DNA of 58,487 bases from an uncultured Bacillota bacterium (GCA_902796855.1 CADBQN010000050.1:1-58487), one strand, 5' to 3'; numbered from the stretch's first letter, positions 35,512 to 45,123 are shown. Program-made: numbers and translations. The notes: a model not told the origin generated them from the letters alone.

Positions 35512-35834
35512 ATTTTTCCGCGTACAGGGCGGAGGGGACGTTTCCCCTCCGCTTTCCCCGTGTTCAAGCGGCTCGGCACCTTCGGAAAGCCCGGTAAGAC
35601 GATGAAAGGAAAGCGGTCAGCATCAACCGCGCATGCCGCCCGTCGTCTTCGGAAGCAACAAAAAACCGATCCGCCAAAGAGGAAATTGTGTCTTCCCCGC
35701 CGCCGCAGGGAAAAAACAGCGGCGGCAGCATAAAAAGGTATCTTCTTTATTTTCACACGCACACCCTTTTTTGAAGCGTACCTCGCCAAAGAGACTCTCA
35801 TATTTTATATTTTATATTAAAGCAGGAAGCGGCC

Positions 35835-35873
35835 GCGGTCAACGTCCCGCCGGTGGACCGCGCGGGTTTTTTT
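35835..35873 (+). terminator. Rho-independent terminator in the ileS upstream region
   Basis: GCGGTC (35835-35840) pairs with GACCGC (35856-35861) and the stem is followed by GCGGGTTTTTTT. No recognised plus-strand gene ends just before it. The rest of the 514-bp gap (35512-36025) holds a GC hairpin at about 35700-35730, an AT-rich stretch at 35800-35820 and the ileS promoter; a small RNA ending here is possible but no promoter for it was found. Confidence 0.55.
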
Positions 35874-35943
35874 CGGATGATTTCCGTGACTGCCGCGGCG
35901 GTTCTCCCGCGGCGGATTTTCGGGAAAATACGGTCCGGATTCC

Positions 35944-35972
35944 TTGACAACACCGCGGTTTCATTATAAAAT
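35944..35972 (+). promoter_or_regulatory. ileS promoter
   Basis: TTGACA (35944-35949), 17 bp, TAAAAT (35967-35972). The leader to the ileS ATG would be about 47 nt, too short for a T-box. Confidence 0.7.
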
Positions 35973-36025
35973 GAAGGGTAATTGTTTAATATGTATATTT
36001 TAATTCTGTAAGGAGTTTTTTTATC

Positions 36026-38788
36026 ATGGACTACGGCAAGACGCTGAATTTACCGGAAACCGAATTCCCCATGCGCGGGAACCTGCCCAAAAAGGAACCG
36101 GGCATCATCGCGCAGTGGGAAAAAGACGAAATTTACAAAAAGAGCCTTGAAACGAGAGAAGGGAAGCCCACCTTCATCCTCCACGACGGCCCTCCCTACG
36201 CCAACGGCGATATCCACCTGGGCCACGCCTTAAACAAGGTCTTAAAGGACATGATCATCAAATACCGCACCATGGCCGGTTATCAGTGCCCCTATATCCC
36301 CGGCTGGGATACCCACGGACTCCCCATTGAGCAGCGCGCCATCAAAGCGCTGGGCCTCAACCGCAAGCAGGAGGATGTCCTCGCCTTCCGCGATCAGTGC
36401 AAAGAATTCGCGCTGCAGTTCGTCGATATCCAGCGGGAAGAATTCAAGCGTCTCGGCGTCCGCGGCGACTGGGACAACCCCTACATCACCTTAAAGCCGG
36501 AATACGAAGCCATCCAGATCGGCATTTTCGGCGAAATGGCGCAAAAGGGCTACATCTACAAAGGGAAAAAACCGGTGTACTGGTGCTCCGACTGCGAAAC
36601 GGCCCTGGCCGAGGCGGAAGTGGAATACGCCGACCATAAAAGCCCCTCCATCTACGTAAAATTCCCGGTGAAGGACGGCAAAGGCATCCTTCCCGAAGAC
36701 GCCTTTTTCGTGATCTGGACGACAACGCCCTGGACCATCCCGGCCAACGTCGCCATCTGCCTGAACGCGTCGTTCACCTACTGCCTGTTAAAAGTCGATT
36801 TCAACGGCAAAGAGGAAAAATGGATCGTCGGCAGGCCCCTTCTCGATCTCTTCCTCAAGGACACGAAAATCGATCATTATGAAATCCTGGAAGAATACAG
36901 CGGCGCCGAGCTGGAATACGCCGCCTGTTACCATCCCCTCTGGGACGACAGGGAAAGCCTCATCATCCTCGGCGACCACGTCACCGACGAAGCCGGCACC
37001 GGCGCGGTACACACCGCCCCGGGCCACGGCGCCGACGACTATCTCGTCGGCCTCAACTACCATCTCGATATCCTTTCCCCGGTGGACAACACCGGCCGCT
37101 TCACCGACGAAGCCAGGGAATTCGCCGGCCTCACCACCGACGAAGGGAATAAGGCCGTGGTCAAAGCATTGGACGACAAGGGCCGTTTGATCAGCCTGAT
37201 CTTCATCAAGCATCAGTACCCCCATTGCTGGCGCTGCAAAAAGCCGATCCTCTTCCGCGCCACGGAGCAGTGGTTCGCCTCCATCGACGGCTTCAGGGAA
37301 GACGCCCTCACCGCCATCGACGGCGTTCAATGGATCCCCTCCTGGGGACGGGACCGCATCTACAACATGATCCGCGACCGCGGCGACTGGTGCATCTCCC
37401 GCCAGCGCACCTGGGGCGTGCCGATCCCGATCTTCTACTGCAAAGACTGCGGCAAACCGATCATCACCAAAGAGACCATCGCCCACCTGCAAAAGCTGTT
37501 CCGAGAGGAAAACGGCTCTCAGGTCTGGTTCGCCAGAGAGGCGAAAGACCTGCTCCCCGAAGGGTTCACCTGCCCCGGCTGCGGCTGCGGCGAATTCACC
37601 AAGGAAAAGGACATCATGGACGTGTGGTTCGACAGCGGCTCGTCCTTTGCCGCCGTCATTGAGAACAACCCCGACATCGACGGCGATATCGATCTCTACC
37701 TCGAAGGCAGCGACCAGCACCGCGGCTGGTTCAACTCGTCGCTGTGCATCTCCGTGGCCACGGAGAAAAAAGCGCCCTACAAGGCCGTGCTTACCCACGG
37801 TTTCCTCGTCGACGAAAAGGGGCACAAGCAGTCCAAATCCGTCGGCAACACCGTCGACCCCTTAAAGGTCATCGACAAAATGGGCGCCGACGTCCTCCGG
37901 CTCTGGGTGGCCAGCGCCGACTACCGCAACGATCTCGCCTGCTCCGACGGGATCTTAAAACAGGTCGGCGAAGCCTACCGCAAACTCCGCAACACCATCC
38001 GCTACCTGCTGGGGAACCTTTCGGACTTCAACGCCGAGACCGACGCCGCATCTTACGCGGACCTGCAGGAAATCGACCGCTACGCCCTGCACCTGCTGGA
38101 AGAGCTGAACACCAAAGTCTTAAACGGCTATGAGCAATACGAGTTCCACACGGTGTTCCACAACATCCACCACTTCTGCGTCGTCGACATGAGCGCCTTC
38201 TATCTCGACATCATCAAAGACCGCCTCTATGTCTCCGCCAAGAACGACCCGAGCAGAAGGGCCGCTCAGACCGTTTTGAACGAGATCCTCAACGTGCTGG
38301 TACGCCTGATGGCTCCGATTCTGACCTTCACCACCGAGGAAGTCTGGTCCTATCTGAAAAAGGACGGCGATCCCGTCAGCGTGCAGCTGCTGGATATGCC
38401 CAAAGTCGACCCGGCCTACCGCGACGACGCTCTCGCCGCCAAATGGGAACGGATCATCGCCATCCGTGAGGAAGTGACGAAAGCCGCCGAGGAAGCCCGC
38501 CGCGACAAGATCATCGGCCATTCCCTCGACGCCGCCATCGAACTCACCGTCGGCAGGGAAGATTACGCCATTCTCAGCGGCATCGCCGACGACCTGGCCG
38601 ATATCTGCATCGTCTCCGCCGCCGCGCTGAAAGAAGGCGCCGACGGCGAAGTGAACGTCACCGTGACCGCCGCCAAAGGCGAAAAATGCGAACGCTGCTG
38701 GAAATACCGGGAAGACCTCGACGAACACCATCTCTGCGGCCGCTGCCACGACGTTGTGGCGGGCATGGAGTTAAGTGAGGAAGATTAA
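36026..38788 (+). CDS. ileS: Isoleucyl-tRNA synthetase
   Basis: 920-aa class I synthetase charging tRNA-Ile. It has the HIGH motif as PPYANGDIHLGHA, the GWDTHGLPIE segment, the editing domain (VIWTTTPWTIPANV), the KMSKS motif as KQSKSVGN, and a C-terminal zinc finger CERCWKYREDLDEHHLCGRCHD. Met-to-Gln in KMSKS is a tolerated variant. Length fits bacterial-type IleRS. The ATG at 36026 follows AAGGAG. The ACT-domain gene begins 2 nt after its stop. Confidence 0.97.
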   Translation: MDYGKTLNLPETEFPMRGNLPKKEPGIIAQWEKDEIYKKSLETREGKPTFILHDGPPYANGDIHLGHALNKVLKDMIIKYRTMAGYQCPYIPGWDTHGLPIEQRAIKALGLNRKQEDVLAFRDQCKEFALQFVDIQREEFKRLGVRGDWDNPYITLKPEYEAIQIGIFGEMAQKGYIYKGKKPVYWCSDCETALAEAEVEYADHKSPSIYVKFPVKDGKGILPEDAFFVIWTTTPWTIPANVAICLNASFTYCLLKVDFNGKEEKWIVGRPLLDLFLKDTKIDHYEILEEYSGAELEYAACYHPLWDDRESLIILGDHVTDEAGTGAVHTAPGHGADDYLVGLNYHLDILSPVDNTGRFTDEAREFAGLTTDEGNKAVVKALDDKGRLISLIFIKHQYPHCWRCKKPILFRATEQWFASIDGFREDALTAIDGVQWIPSWGRDRIYNMIRDRGDWCISRQRTWGVPIPIFYCKDCGKPIITKETIAHLQKLFREENGSQVWFAREAKDLLPEGFTCPGCGCGEFTKEKDIMDVWFDSGSSFAAVIENNPDIDGDIDLYLEGSDQHRGWFNSSLCISVATEKKAPYKAVLTHGFLVDEKGHKQSKSVGNTVDPLKVIDKMGADVLRLWVASADYRNDLACSDGILKQVGEAYRKLRNTIRYLLGNLSDFNAETDAASYADLQEIDRYALHLLEELNTKVLNGYEQYEFHTVFHNIHHFCVVDMSAFYLDIIKDRLYVSAKNDPSRRAAQTVLNEILNVLVRLMAPILTFTTEEVWSYLKKDGDPVSVQLLDMPKVDPAYRDDALAAKWERIIAIREEVTKAAEEARRDKIIGHSLDAAIELTVGREDYAILSGIADDLADICIVSAAALKEGADGEVNVTVTAAKGEKCERCWKYREDLDEHHLCGRCHDVVAGMELSEED

Positions 38789-38790
38789 TT

Positions 38791-39063
38791 ATGAAACGAA
38801 TTATCATCACCGTTGTCGGCCAGGACAAGGTCGGCATCACCGCCAAGATCACCCAGGTCATCGCCGAATGCAACGTCAACATCCTCGACATCAACCAGAC
38901 CCTCCTTCAGGACATTTTCACCATGGTCATGCTCTGCGACATCGAAGAATGCAACGTCGATTTCGATATCTTCCAGCAAAAGCTGGAAGACGTCGGCAGG
39001 GAAATCGCCATGAAGATCCACGCCCAGAAGGAAGAGATTTTCAGTTACATGCATCGGATCTGA
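38791..39063 (+). CDS. ACT-domain protein (UPF0237 family)
   Basis: 90-aa single ACT-domain protein, a small regulatory fold that binds amino acids. The family pattern is RIIITVVGQDKVGITAKITQVIAECNVNILDINQT. It starts 2 nt after ileS and is followed 14 nt later by the UPF0210 gene. The ACT-UPF0210 pair is conserved in many anaerobes; the biochemical role is unknown. It may be an amino-acid sensor for its partner. Confidence 0.9.
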   Translation: MKRIIITVVGQDKVGITAKITQVIAECNVNILDINQTLLQDIFTMVMLCDIEECNVDFDIFQQKLEDVGREIAMKIHAQKEEIFSYMHRI

Positions 39064-39077
39064 GGAAAGGCTAAACG

Positions 39078-40445
39078 ATGAACACAAGTTTTGATTACGC
39101 GGAAATCATGGAGACCATCCACATGGTCTCCGATGAGAACCTCGACGTGCGCACCATCACTATGGGCATCAGCCTGATGGACTGCGCCGATACCGACGTG
39201 AAAAAGGCCGCGCGGAAAGTATACGACAAGATCTGCCTGAAAGCGAAAGATCTCGTGAAAACAGGCGAGGAAATCAGCCGCGATTTCGGCATCCCCATCG
39301 TCAACAAGCGCATCTCGGTCACGCCCATCGCCCTGATGGCCGCGTCCTCCCGCTGTGAGGATTACGTCATCTTCGCCAAAGCGCTGGACGCCGCCGCCAA
39401 AGAAGTCGGCGTCAATTTCCTCGGCGGGTTTTCCGCCCTGGTGCACAAGGGCATGACCGAAAGCGACGAAAAGCTGATCCGCAGCATCCCCCGGGCCCTG
39501 GCCGAAACGGACTGCGTCTGCGCCTCGGTGAACATCGGCTCCACCAAGGCCGGCATCAACATGGACGCCGTCTATACCATGGGCAAAACCGTCAGGGAAA
39601 CGGCGGAACGGACCAAGGACAACGGCAGTCTCGGCTGCGCCAAACTGGTCATTTTCTGCAACGTCCCCGAGGACAATCCCTTTATGGCCGGAGCCTTCCA
39701 CGGCGTCGGCGAACCGGAGGTCGTCATCAACACCGGCGTTTCCGGCCCCGGCGTCGTCCGCAACGCCCTTAAGAACCATCCCGATCTCGACCTCGGCCAA
39801 ATGGCGGAGCTCATCAAAAAGACCGCCTTTAAAATCACCCGCATGGGCGAGCTGGTGGCGAGGGAAGCCTCGCTCCGCCTCGGCGTTCCCTTCGGCATCG
39901 TCGATCTCTCCCTGGCGCCGACGCCGGCCAACGGCGACAGCGTCGCCGAGATTTTGGAAGCGCTGGGCCTGGAACGCTGCGGCGGCCCCGGCACCACCGC
40001 GGCCCTGGCCATGCTCAACGACGCCGTCAAAAAGGGCGGTTCCATGGCCTCCTCCTACGTGGGCGGCCTCTCCGGCGCTTTCATTCCCGTCAGCGAGGAC
40101 GCCGGCATGATCCGCGCCGTCAACGAAGGCGTACTCAAGCTTGAGAAACTCGAGGCGATGACCGCCGTCTGCTCCGTCGGTCTCGACATGATCACCGTCC
40201 CCGGCGACACCACCGCGGAGACCATCGCCGCCATCATCGCCGACGAAGCGGCCATCGGCATGATCAACAACAAAACCACCGCCGTCCGCGTCATCCCCGC
40301 CGTAGGGAAGAGCGAAGGCGACATGGTAGAATTCGGCGGCCTCCTCGGCAGCGGCCCGGTGATGAGCGTCAGCCAAAGCAAAGCCGATGTCTTTGTCCGC
40401 CGCGGCGGCCGCATCCCGGCGCCGATCAAAAGCCTCAACAATTAA
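39078..40445 (+). CDS. UPF0210 / PFL family protein (DUF711)
   Basis: 455-aa protein of the DUF711/UPF0210 family, structurally related to the pyruvate formate-lyase barrel but without a known activity. Typical segments are [50 protein letters not shown] and [11 protein letters not shown]. No glycyl-radical motif at the C-terminus was seen. ATG 39078 has GAGGAAAGG upstream. It ends the ileS-ACT-UPF0210 unit and is followed by a strong terminator. Confidence 0.92.
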   Translation: MNTSFDYAEIMETIHMVSDENLDVRTITMGISLMDCADTDVKKAARKVYDKICLKAKDLVKTGEEISRDFGIPIVNKRISVTPIALMAASSRCEDYVIFAKALDAAAKEVGVNFLGGFSALVHKGMTESDEKLIRSIPRALAETDCVCASVNIGSTKAGINMDAVYTMGKTVRETAERTKDNGSLGCAKLVIFCNVPEDNPFMAGAFHGVGEPEVVINTGVSGPGVVRNALKNHPDLDLGQMAELIKKTAFKITRMGELVAREASLRLGVPFGIVDLSLAPTPANGDSVAEILEALGLERCGGPGTTAALAMLNDAVKKGGSMASSYVGGLSGAFIPVSEDAGMIRAVNEGVLKLEKLEAMTAVCSVGLDMITVPGDTTAETIAAIIADEAAIGMINNKTTAVRVIPAVGKSEGDMVEFGGLLGSGPVMSVSQSKADVFVRRGGRIPAPIKSLNN

Positions 40446-40461
40446 ACCGCGAACGAACACC

Positions 40462-40500
40462 AAAATCCCACTGTTTTGCCGTATTACAGTGGGATTTTTT
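40462..40500 (+). terminator. Terminator of the ileS unit
   Basis: AAAATCCCACTGT (40462-40474) pairs with ACAGTGGGATTTT (40486-40498), an 11-13 bp stem with an 11-nt loop and T-run. Confidence 0.85.
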
Positions 40501-40638
40501 ATGATTATTTGAATCATTTGCGCAATTTATCAAAAACCTTTGCATTTATCGTTCATATCTGTTAGGATATAGTCATGTAATATAAAAATATATTTTACAC
40601 GTGCGCAGGAATTTTTAAACAAAAGAGGAATCACCAAA

Positions 40639-41298
40639 ATGAGTATGCAGCAAAGCACAAAACAACCGCTCCAGACCCCCAGAATCAAGATTCAGTCCAC
40701 CAACGAGCAGATCTGCAGCTTTTTAAAACAGCAGATTGCCGAAGGCACCCTGGAACAGGGACAGCAGCTGAATCTGAATCAGATCGCCGACGCGCTGAAT
40801 GTCAGCGTGACGCCGGTGCGTGACGCCATCAACCTTTTGATCCACGAAGGCTTCATCGACAAAATGGGGAACAAAATGTTCATCCACGCCATCCCCGAGG
40901 AAGAACGTTCCATGCTGGAAGAAGCGCTGATCGCCCAAATCTGCGCGGGATACAGAATCTGCGTTGAAACGGGAAAACGGGAAGAACTTTTAAATCAGCT
41001 GGAAGAAGCGCTGAAACTGGAAGAAGAATCCGTCGACGGCGAGATCCGGGCGAACTACACCTTTGACACGGTCTTTGTCCGCTGCGTCGGCAACAAGTTT
41101 TTAACCCAGAACATCGTCAAAGACTTTGAATATTACGATGATCTCATGTACATCGCCAACAACATCGACAGCGAAAAACAGCGCGCGAAAAGTGCCGAAG
41201 AGCACAGAGAGATCATCAAACTGATCAGGGAAGAACGCGACGGCGATTTTGAGCCGCTGATGCGCCGCCATTATCGCGACGTCGTTACGATCGACTGA
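40639..41298 (+). CDS. GntR family regulator (FadR/FCD type)
   Basis: 219-aa regulator. The N-terminal winged helix (residues 20-85) contains NEQICSFLKQQIAEGTLEQGQQLNLNQIADALNVSVTPVRDAINLLIHEGFI, the GntR pattern. The C-terminal helical FCD-like domain (about 95-215) shows the partial metal/ligand pattern ANYTFDTVFVRCVGN and AEEHREIIKLI. ATG 40639 has GAGG 10 nt upstream; ATG 40645 is an alternative. It stands alone between two terminators, upstream of the luxR-eutH genes. The AT-rich 190-bp upstream region has several -10-like boxes but no clear promoter. Confidence 0.88.
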   Translation: MSMQQSTKQPLQTPRIKIQSTNEQICSFLKQQIAEGTLEQGQQLNLNQIADALNVSVTPVRDAINLLIHEGFIDKMGNKMFIHAIPEEERSMLEEALIAQICAGYRICVETGKREELLNQLEEALKLEEESVDGEIRANYTFDTVFVRCVGNKFLTQNIVKDFEYYDDLMYIANNIDSEKQRAKSAEEHREIIKLIREERDGDFEPLMRRHYRDVVTID

Positions 41299-41312
41299 TC
41301 CGCGCGGACTTT

Positions 41313-41480
41313 GGTATAAAGGGAGTTAGCCATACCCTTTATAAAGGCCGGTCACGGCAAAACGCCGGCCGAAAAAACACTCTCCATAAATGTCGGCGTT
41401 AAGCCGACGGCGGGTGGGATGACAGTATTTGTCATTCATCCCTTCTACCTTAAATGACGGAGCGCTTTGGCGCTCCGTCC
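41313..41480. other. Cluster of five hairpins, possible structured RNA
   Basis: The 384-bp gap between the GntR and LuxR genes contains no gene that I can support. It holds stems at 41315-41343 (TATAAAGGG/CCCTTTATA, with a competing GGTAT/ATACC pairing), 41346-41370, 41392-41408, 41416-41442 and 41456-41479 (10 bp perfect, TTTG loop), then a terminator at 41531-41560. The series could be the 3' UTR of the GntR mRNA or a separate structured RNA. It does not match a riboswitch I know. Confidence 0.4.
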
Positions 41481-41530
41481 GCTGATAAATCCCTTGATGG
41501 GTTCTATCATATTCCTAATTACTCTCCAAA

Positions 41531-41560
41531 TAAAACGGACGCCCCGCGGCGTCCGTTTTA
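41531..41560. terminator. Bidirectional terminator before the luxR-eutH genes
   Basis: TAAAACGGACGCC pairs perfectly (13 bp) with GGCGTCCGTTTTA around CCGC; T-tracts are present on both strands. Confidence 0.8.
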
Positions 41561-41652
41561 TTGTGTCTTTTGAGATCCCGCCGGGCACCGCCGCAATCAA
41601 AGCTACATAAAAATAGCACTTTTGGTCTATATCCGGCGGCGCGTTTTTCCCG

Positions 41653-41658
41653 TATAAT
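41653..41658 (+). promoter_or_regulatory. -10 box of the luxR-eutH operon
   Basis: TATAAT 24 bp upstream of the LuxR ATG. No acceptable -35 is present, so the promoter may need an activator. Confidence 0.4.
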
Positions 41659-41682
41659 AAAGAAAAAACGTAGGACGAAGCC

Positions 41683-42507
41683 ATGGTTTTTTCCGAAATC
41701 GACTGGGATTACCTGAATAACCTGATCTACCAGATCAACCGCATTTCAGACCGGGACAAAATGCGGGATTTTTTCATGCGCACGCTTCAGTCCGTCATCC
41801 CCAGTCAGTGCGCCGTTTTCTGCCTCGCCGACGGGGAGAGCCGCTTTTCCGAGCCCATGATCCGGGGAGCGCGGGCCATCGCCGCCAAAACGGCAAAACG
41901 GGATCTGGAAGACAGTATCGCCGCCCTGCGCTGGGTCTTTGATTCCGGACTGAACCGGGTATTCCGCCTTTCGGATTACTTTGATAAGAAAGAGGCCGTT
42001 TTCAGCGGGGATTTCCTGCGGGAATGCCGTGAACGGGACCTGAGCTATTTCACCCTGGCCGTTTTTTCTCACGAATACCGCTGCGAGGGATGCCTCATCC
42101 TGATGCGGGACTACGAGAGCGGCGACTTCACCGACGGTGAAATACGCATGCTGGAGATTCTCAAGGATCACCTGGCCCTGCGGCTGGCGGAAGAACGACG
42201 CTTCCTTAAAGAGCGGCGGCTGCAGTGGCGGGAGCTGCGGCGCGAGACCATCGCCGCCATCAAAGACGAAAAGGGCCTGACCCGGCGCGAAGCCGAGGTG
42301 CTGGAACTGATTTTCAGCGGGGAGCAGAACGACGCCATCTGCTCTAAGCTGTCCATCGCCGAAAGCACGCTGAAAAAACACATTCTCAGCGTTTACGAGA
42401 AGACAGGCAGCAAAAACAGAACGAGCCTGATGCGGCTCTTTAACGAAACGATCAGCCGCGGCGAACCGAAAGCGGCGCCAAAGGAGGATCCTCATGGAAC
42501 AGTTTGA
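41683..42507 (+). CDS. LuxR-family regulator upstream of eutH
   Basis: 274-aa cytoplasmic regulator. The N-terminal 190 residues look like a GAF-type sensory fold (PSQCAVFCLADGESRF, LSYFTLAVFSHEYRCEGCLILMRDYESGDFTDGEIRMLEILKDHLALRL). The C-terminal LuxR helix-turn-helix spans about 208-260 (LTRREAEVLELIFSGEQNDAICSKLSIAESTLKKHILSVYEKTGSKNRTSL). ATG 41683 follows TAGGACG. The end overlaps eutH1 by 14 nt, so regulator and permease are translationally coupled. It probably controls the two eutH genes; the ligand is unknown. Confidence 0.88.
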   Translation: MVFSEIDWDYLNNLIYQINRISDRDKMRDFFMRTLQSVIPSQCAVFCLADGESRFSEPMIRGARAIAAKTAKRDLEDSIAALRWVFDSGLNRVFRLSDYFDKKEAVFSGDFLRECRERDLSYFTLAVFSHEYRCEGCLILMRDYESGDFTDGEIRMLEILKDHLALRLAEERRFLKERRLQWRELRRETIAAIKDEKGLTRREAEVLELIFSGEQNDAICSKLSIAESTLKKHILSVYEKTGSKNRTSLMRLFNETISRGEPKAAPKEDPHGTV

Positions 42508-43747
42508 AAACGCCATCGTCTATCTCATCATGGCCTGCGCGGCGGTGAGCGTGGCCATTTCCATCTTCAACAAAGAGCACCCCCTGGGCAAAAAATTCTT
42601 TGAGGGCCTCGATACCATCGGCACCATCTTTCTGCCCGTGGCGGCGATCCTGGCCTCCATCCCCTTTTTAAAAGGGCTGTGCGTCGGCGTTTTCGGCGCC
42701 TTTTTCAGCTTCCTCGGCGCCGACCCCGCTCTGGCGGCGACGACAATCATCGCCACGGACATGGGCGGCTACGAGCTGGCCGCCGCCGTCGCCGAGACGA
42801 AGGAAAGCTGGATGATGGCGATGATCGTCGGCTACATGGGCGGCGCGACCATCGTTTTCAGCATCCCGCTGGCGCTCCGCATCCTCCACGAGGACGACCG
42901 CAAATACCTGGCTTTGGGCATCATCTCCGGGATCATCGCCATTCCCGTCGGCGTGCTCGCCTCCTGTCTCCTCCTGGCCCTGCGCCAGCCGCTGATCCGG
43001 GAGGCCGTCGGCAAGCATCTCACCGCCGGTTATGAGCTTTCCCTCTCCTTCCTCCTCGTCTTCAGGAACCTTCTGCCCCTGATCCTGCTCAGCGCCGTGC
43101 TGCTGATCCTGCTGAAAAAAAAGCCCGACCTCCTAATCAAAGCCTTTCTGATTTTCGGCCGCATCGTCGATATCGCCCTCCGCGTCATTTTCCTCCTCGC
43201 CATGGCGGAGTACTCCACCGGGTTCTTTTCCGCCGTCATCGGTCACTGGGGGTTCGACCCCATCATGGCCGACACGGATAACCTCTACCGCGCGGCGGAA
43301 ACGGCCTGTTCCATCGGGATCATTCTGGCGGGGGCGTTTCCCTTTGTCTATATCCTGCAAACGTACCTGAAAAAACCGCTGGCGAAAATCGGCCGGTTCT
43401 GCCGCCTTTCCGTCCGGGCCATCGCCGGGATCCTCGCCGCCAGCGCCAACGTCATCGCCCTTTTCGGCATCATCCGGGAGCTCTCCCCGGAAGACAAGAT
43501 CATCTGCCTCGCTTACAGTGTCTGCGCCGCCTTCCTCATCGGCGACCATATGCTGTTCACCGATATGTACCAGCCCTCGATGGCGCTACCCATTATGGCG
43601 GGAAAGCTCGTCGGCGGCTGTTTCGGCATTTTCATCGCGATGAAGATCGCCGTGCCCATCGCCAAGGCCATGGCCAAAACGGAACTCCTCCGCGAAGGCG
43701 ACTCCCTTTACAAACAGCGGCAAAGGGATATTTCCCGCCGTTCATAG
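42494..43747 (+). CDS. eutH: EutH-family permease, copy 1
   Basis: 417-aa membrane protein with about ten helices, of the EutH ethanolamine-permease family. Family-typical regions are ATTIIATDMGGYELA, KESWMMAMIVGYMGGATIVFSIPLAL, FFSAVIGHWGFDPIMAD and CAAFLIGDHMLFTDMYQPSMALPIMAGKLVGG. ATG 42494 follows AAAGGAGG and lies inside the end of the LuxR gene. A second eutH follows after 134 bp. No eutABC, eutS or other ethanolamine genes are in this window, so the natural substrate may be ethanolamine or a relative. Confidence 0.9.
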   Translation: MEQFENAIVYLIMACAAVSVAISIFNKEHPLGKKFFEGLDTIGTIFLPVAAILASIPFLKGLCVGVFGAFFSFLGADPALAATTIIATDMGGYELAAAVAETKESWMMAMIVGYMGGATIVFSIPLALRILHEDDRKYLALGIISGIIAIPVGVLASCLLLALRQPLIREAVGKHLTAGYELSLSFLLVFRNLLPLILLSAVLLILLKKKPDLLIKAFLIFGRIVDIALRVIFLLAMAEYSTGFFSAVIGHWGFDPIMADTDNLYRAAETACSIGIILAGAFPFVYILQTYLKKPLAKIGRFCRLSVRAIAGILAASANVIALFGIIRELSPEDKIICLAYSVCAAFLIGDHMLFTDMYQPSMALPIMAGKLVGGCFGIFIAMKIAVPIAKAMAKTELLREGDSLYKQRQRDISRRS

Positions 43748-43781
43748 CACAAAAGGAGTAATTCTTCCCTTTTTTGCCGGG

Positions 43782-43820
43782 TTCACCGGGATAGTTGGTC
43801 ATTCCGGTGAATTTCTTTTC
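43782..43820 (+). terminator. Hairpin between the two eutH genes
   Basis: TTCACCGG (43782-43789) pairs with CCGGTGAA (43804-43811) and is followed by TTTCTTTTCT. It could partly terminate after eutH1 and set the ratio of the two permeases. Confidence 0.5.
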
Positions 43821-43881
43821 TCCCGAAATTCAGCTAAAATCATGCTGTAAAACAAATATTTCCGCAGAGGAGGAAAGAAAT

Positions 43882-45096
43882 ATGGAATTATTCGGCCAAA
43901 TCGTTATCTGCATCATCATGGCCTGCGCCGTCGTCGGCGCCGTCGTTTCCATCATCAAAGAAGAGCACCCCCTCGGCAAAAAGTTCCTGGAGGGCATCGA
44001 CTCCATCGGGCCGATTTTCCTGCCCGTCGCCGGGATCCTCGCCGCCGCGCCCTTTCTGACGACCTTTGTGACCAGCGCGTTCGGGCCGCTCTATGAGACC
44101 GTCGGCGCCGACGCCGCCATGGCCGCGACGACGATCATCGCCACGGACATGGGCGGCTATCAGCTGGCCGAAGCCATCGCCGCCACCAAGGAAAGCTGGA
44201 TCATGGCGATGACGACGGGCTACATGGCCGGGGCCACCATCATTTTCAGCATTCCCGTCGCTTTGAAAATGCTGGAAAAGAGAGACCGCAAATACCTGGC
44301 TTTGGGCGTGATGTCGGGGATGCTCGCCATTCCCGTCGGCGTGTTCATCGCCGGCGCCGTCATCGCCCTGATGGATCCCTCCATCCGAGAGGTCATTGCC
44401 ACCAACGGCGCCGCCACCTATGAGCTGGCCTTAAGCTTTGGGCTGATCTTCCGCAACCTCATTCCGCTGATCATCTTCTGCGTGGCCATCGCCGTCGGTC
44501 TGCTGCTGATCCCCAACGGCATGATCCGGGGCTTTCTCGTCTTCGGCAAAGTCATGGACTCCGCCCTTCGGCTCATCGTCGTTTTCTCCATCGTGGAATA
44601 CTTCACCGGCTTTTTCTCCGTCGTCATCGGCCATTGGGGGTTCGACCCCATCATCGCCGACGAGACCGAACCCTTCCGGGCGCTGGAGACCGCCGGCTAC
44701 ATCGGCATCATGCTCTGCGGCGCGTTCCCGATGGTCTACATGATCCAGACCTACTTAAAGCGCCCGCTGAACGCCCTGGGGCGCCGGATCGGCCTTTCCG
44801 CCGACGCCACCACCGGGATCCTCGCCGCCACCGCCAATGTTCTGGCGCTGTTCGCCATCGTCAGGGACATGGCTCCCGAGGACAAAGTCAAATGCATCGC
44901 CTACGGCGTCTGCTCCGCCTTTCTCATCGGCGACCACCTCTCTTTTACCGCCAATTTCCAGCCGACGCTGATTCTGCCGGTGATGATCGGGAAATTCCTC
45001 GGCGGCTGCCTCGCCGTTTTCCTGGCGATGAAGATCGCCGTGCCCCGCGCCAGGATCCTGGCGGAAAAAGAGGCGGCGGTCTCCGAGACCAACTGA
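43882..45096 (+). CDS. eutH: EutH-family permease, copy 2
   Basis: 404-aa paralogue of the preceding gene, sharing long identical segments such as ATTIIATDMGGY and VIGHWGFDPI and the same helix layout. Its loops and C-terminus differ (RARILAEKEAAVSETN). ATG 43882 is chosen because AGGAGG lies 8 nt upstream; the frame is open from 43795, but that extension overlaps the intergenic hairpin. It is followed by a strong bidirectional terminator. The pair probably arose by tandem duplication and has since diverged, suggesting two related substrates or different affinities. Confidence 0.9.
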   Translation: MELFGQIVICIIMACAVVGAVVSIIKEEHPLGKKFLEGIDSIGPIFLPVAGILAAAPFLTTFVTSAFGPLYETVGADAAMAATTIIATDMGGYQLAEAIAATKESWIMAMTTGYMAGATIIFSIPVALKMLEKRDRKYLALGVMSGMLAIPVGVFIAGAVIALMDPSIREVIATNGAATYELALSFGLIFRNLIPLIIFCVAIAVGLLLIPNGMIRGFLVFGKVMDSALRLIVVFSIVEYFTGFFSVVIGHWGFDPIIADETEPFRALETAGYIGIMLCGAFPMVYMIQTYLKRPLNALGRRIGLSADATTGILAATANVLALFAIVRDMAPEDKVKCIAYGVCSAFLIGDHLSFTANFQPTLILPVMIGKFLGGCLAVFLAMKIAVPRARILAEKEAAVSETN

Positions 45097-45123
45097 ACGC
45101 CCATCCCTTCTCTCATATCCCCA

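Noticed and set aside
35508-35801. 97-aa minus-strand frame before ileS
   Set aside because: Arg/Lys-rich, no ribosome site, overlaps the decayed methyltransferase repeat.
35820-35880. T-box leader upstream of ileS (a GGTGGACCGCG string resembles the T-box core)
   Set aside because: The core lacks the N in GGTGGNACC, no Stem I or specifier structure was seen, and a consensus promoter lies downstream of it with only a short leader to ileS.
41445-41684. 79-aa minus-strand frame in the GntR-LuxR gap
   Set aside because: It runs through the terminator hairpin and other stems, has no ribosome site and resembles no known family.
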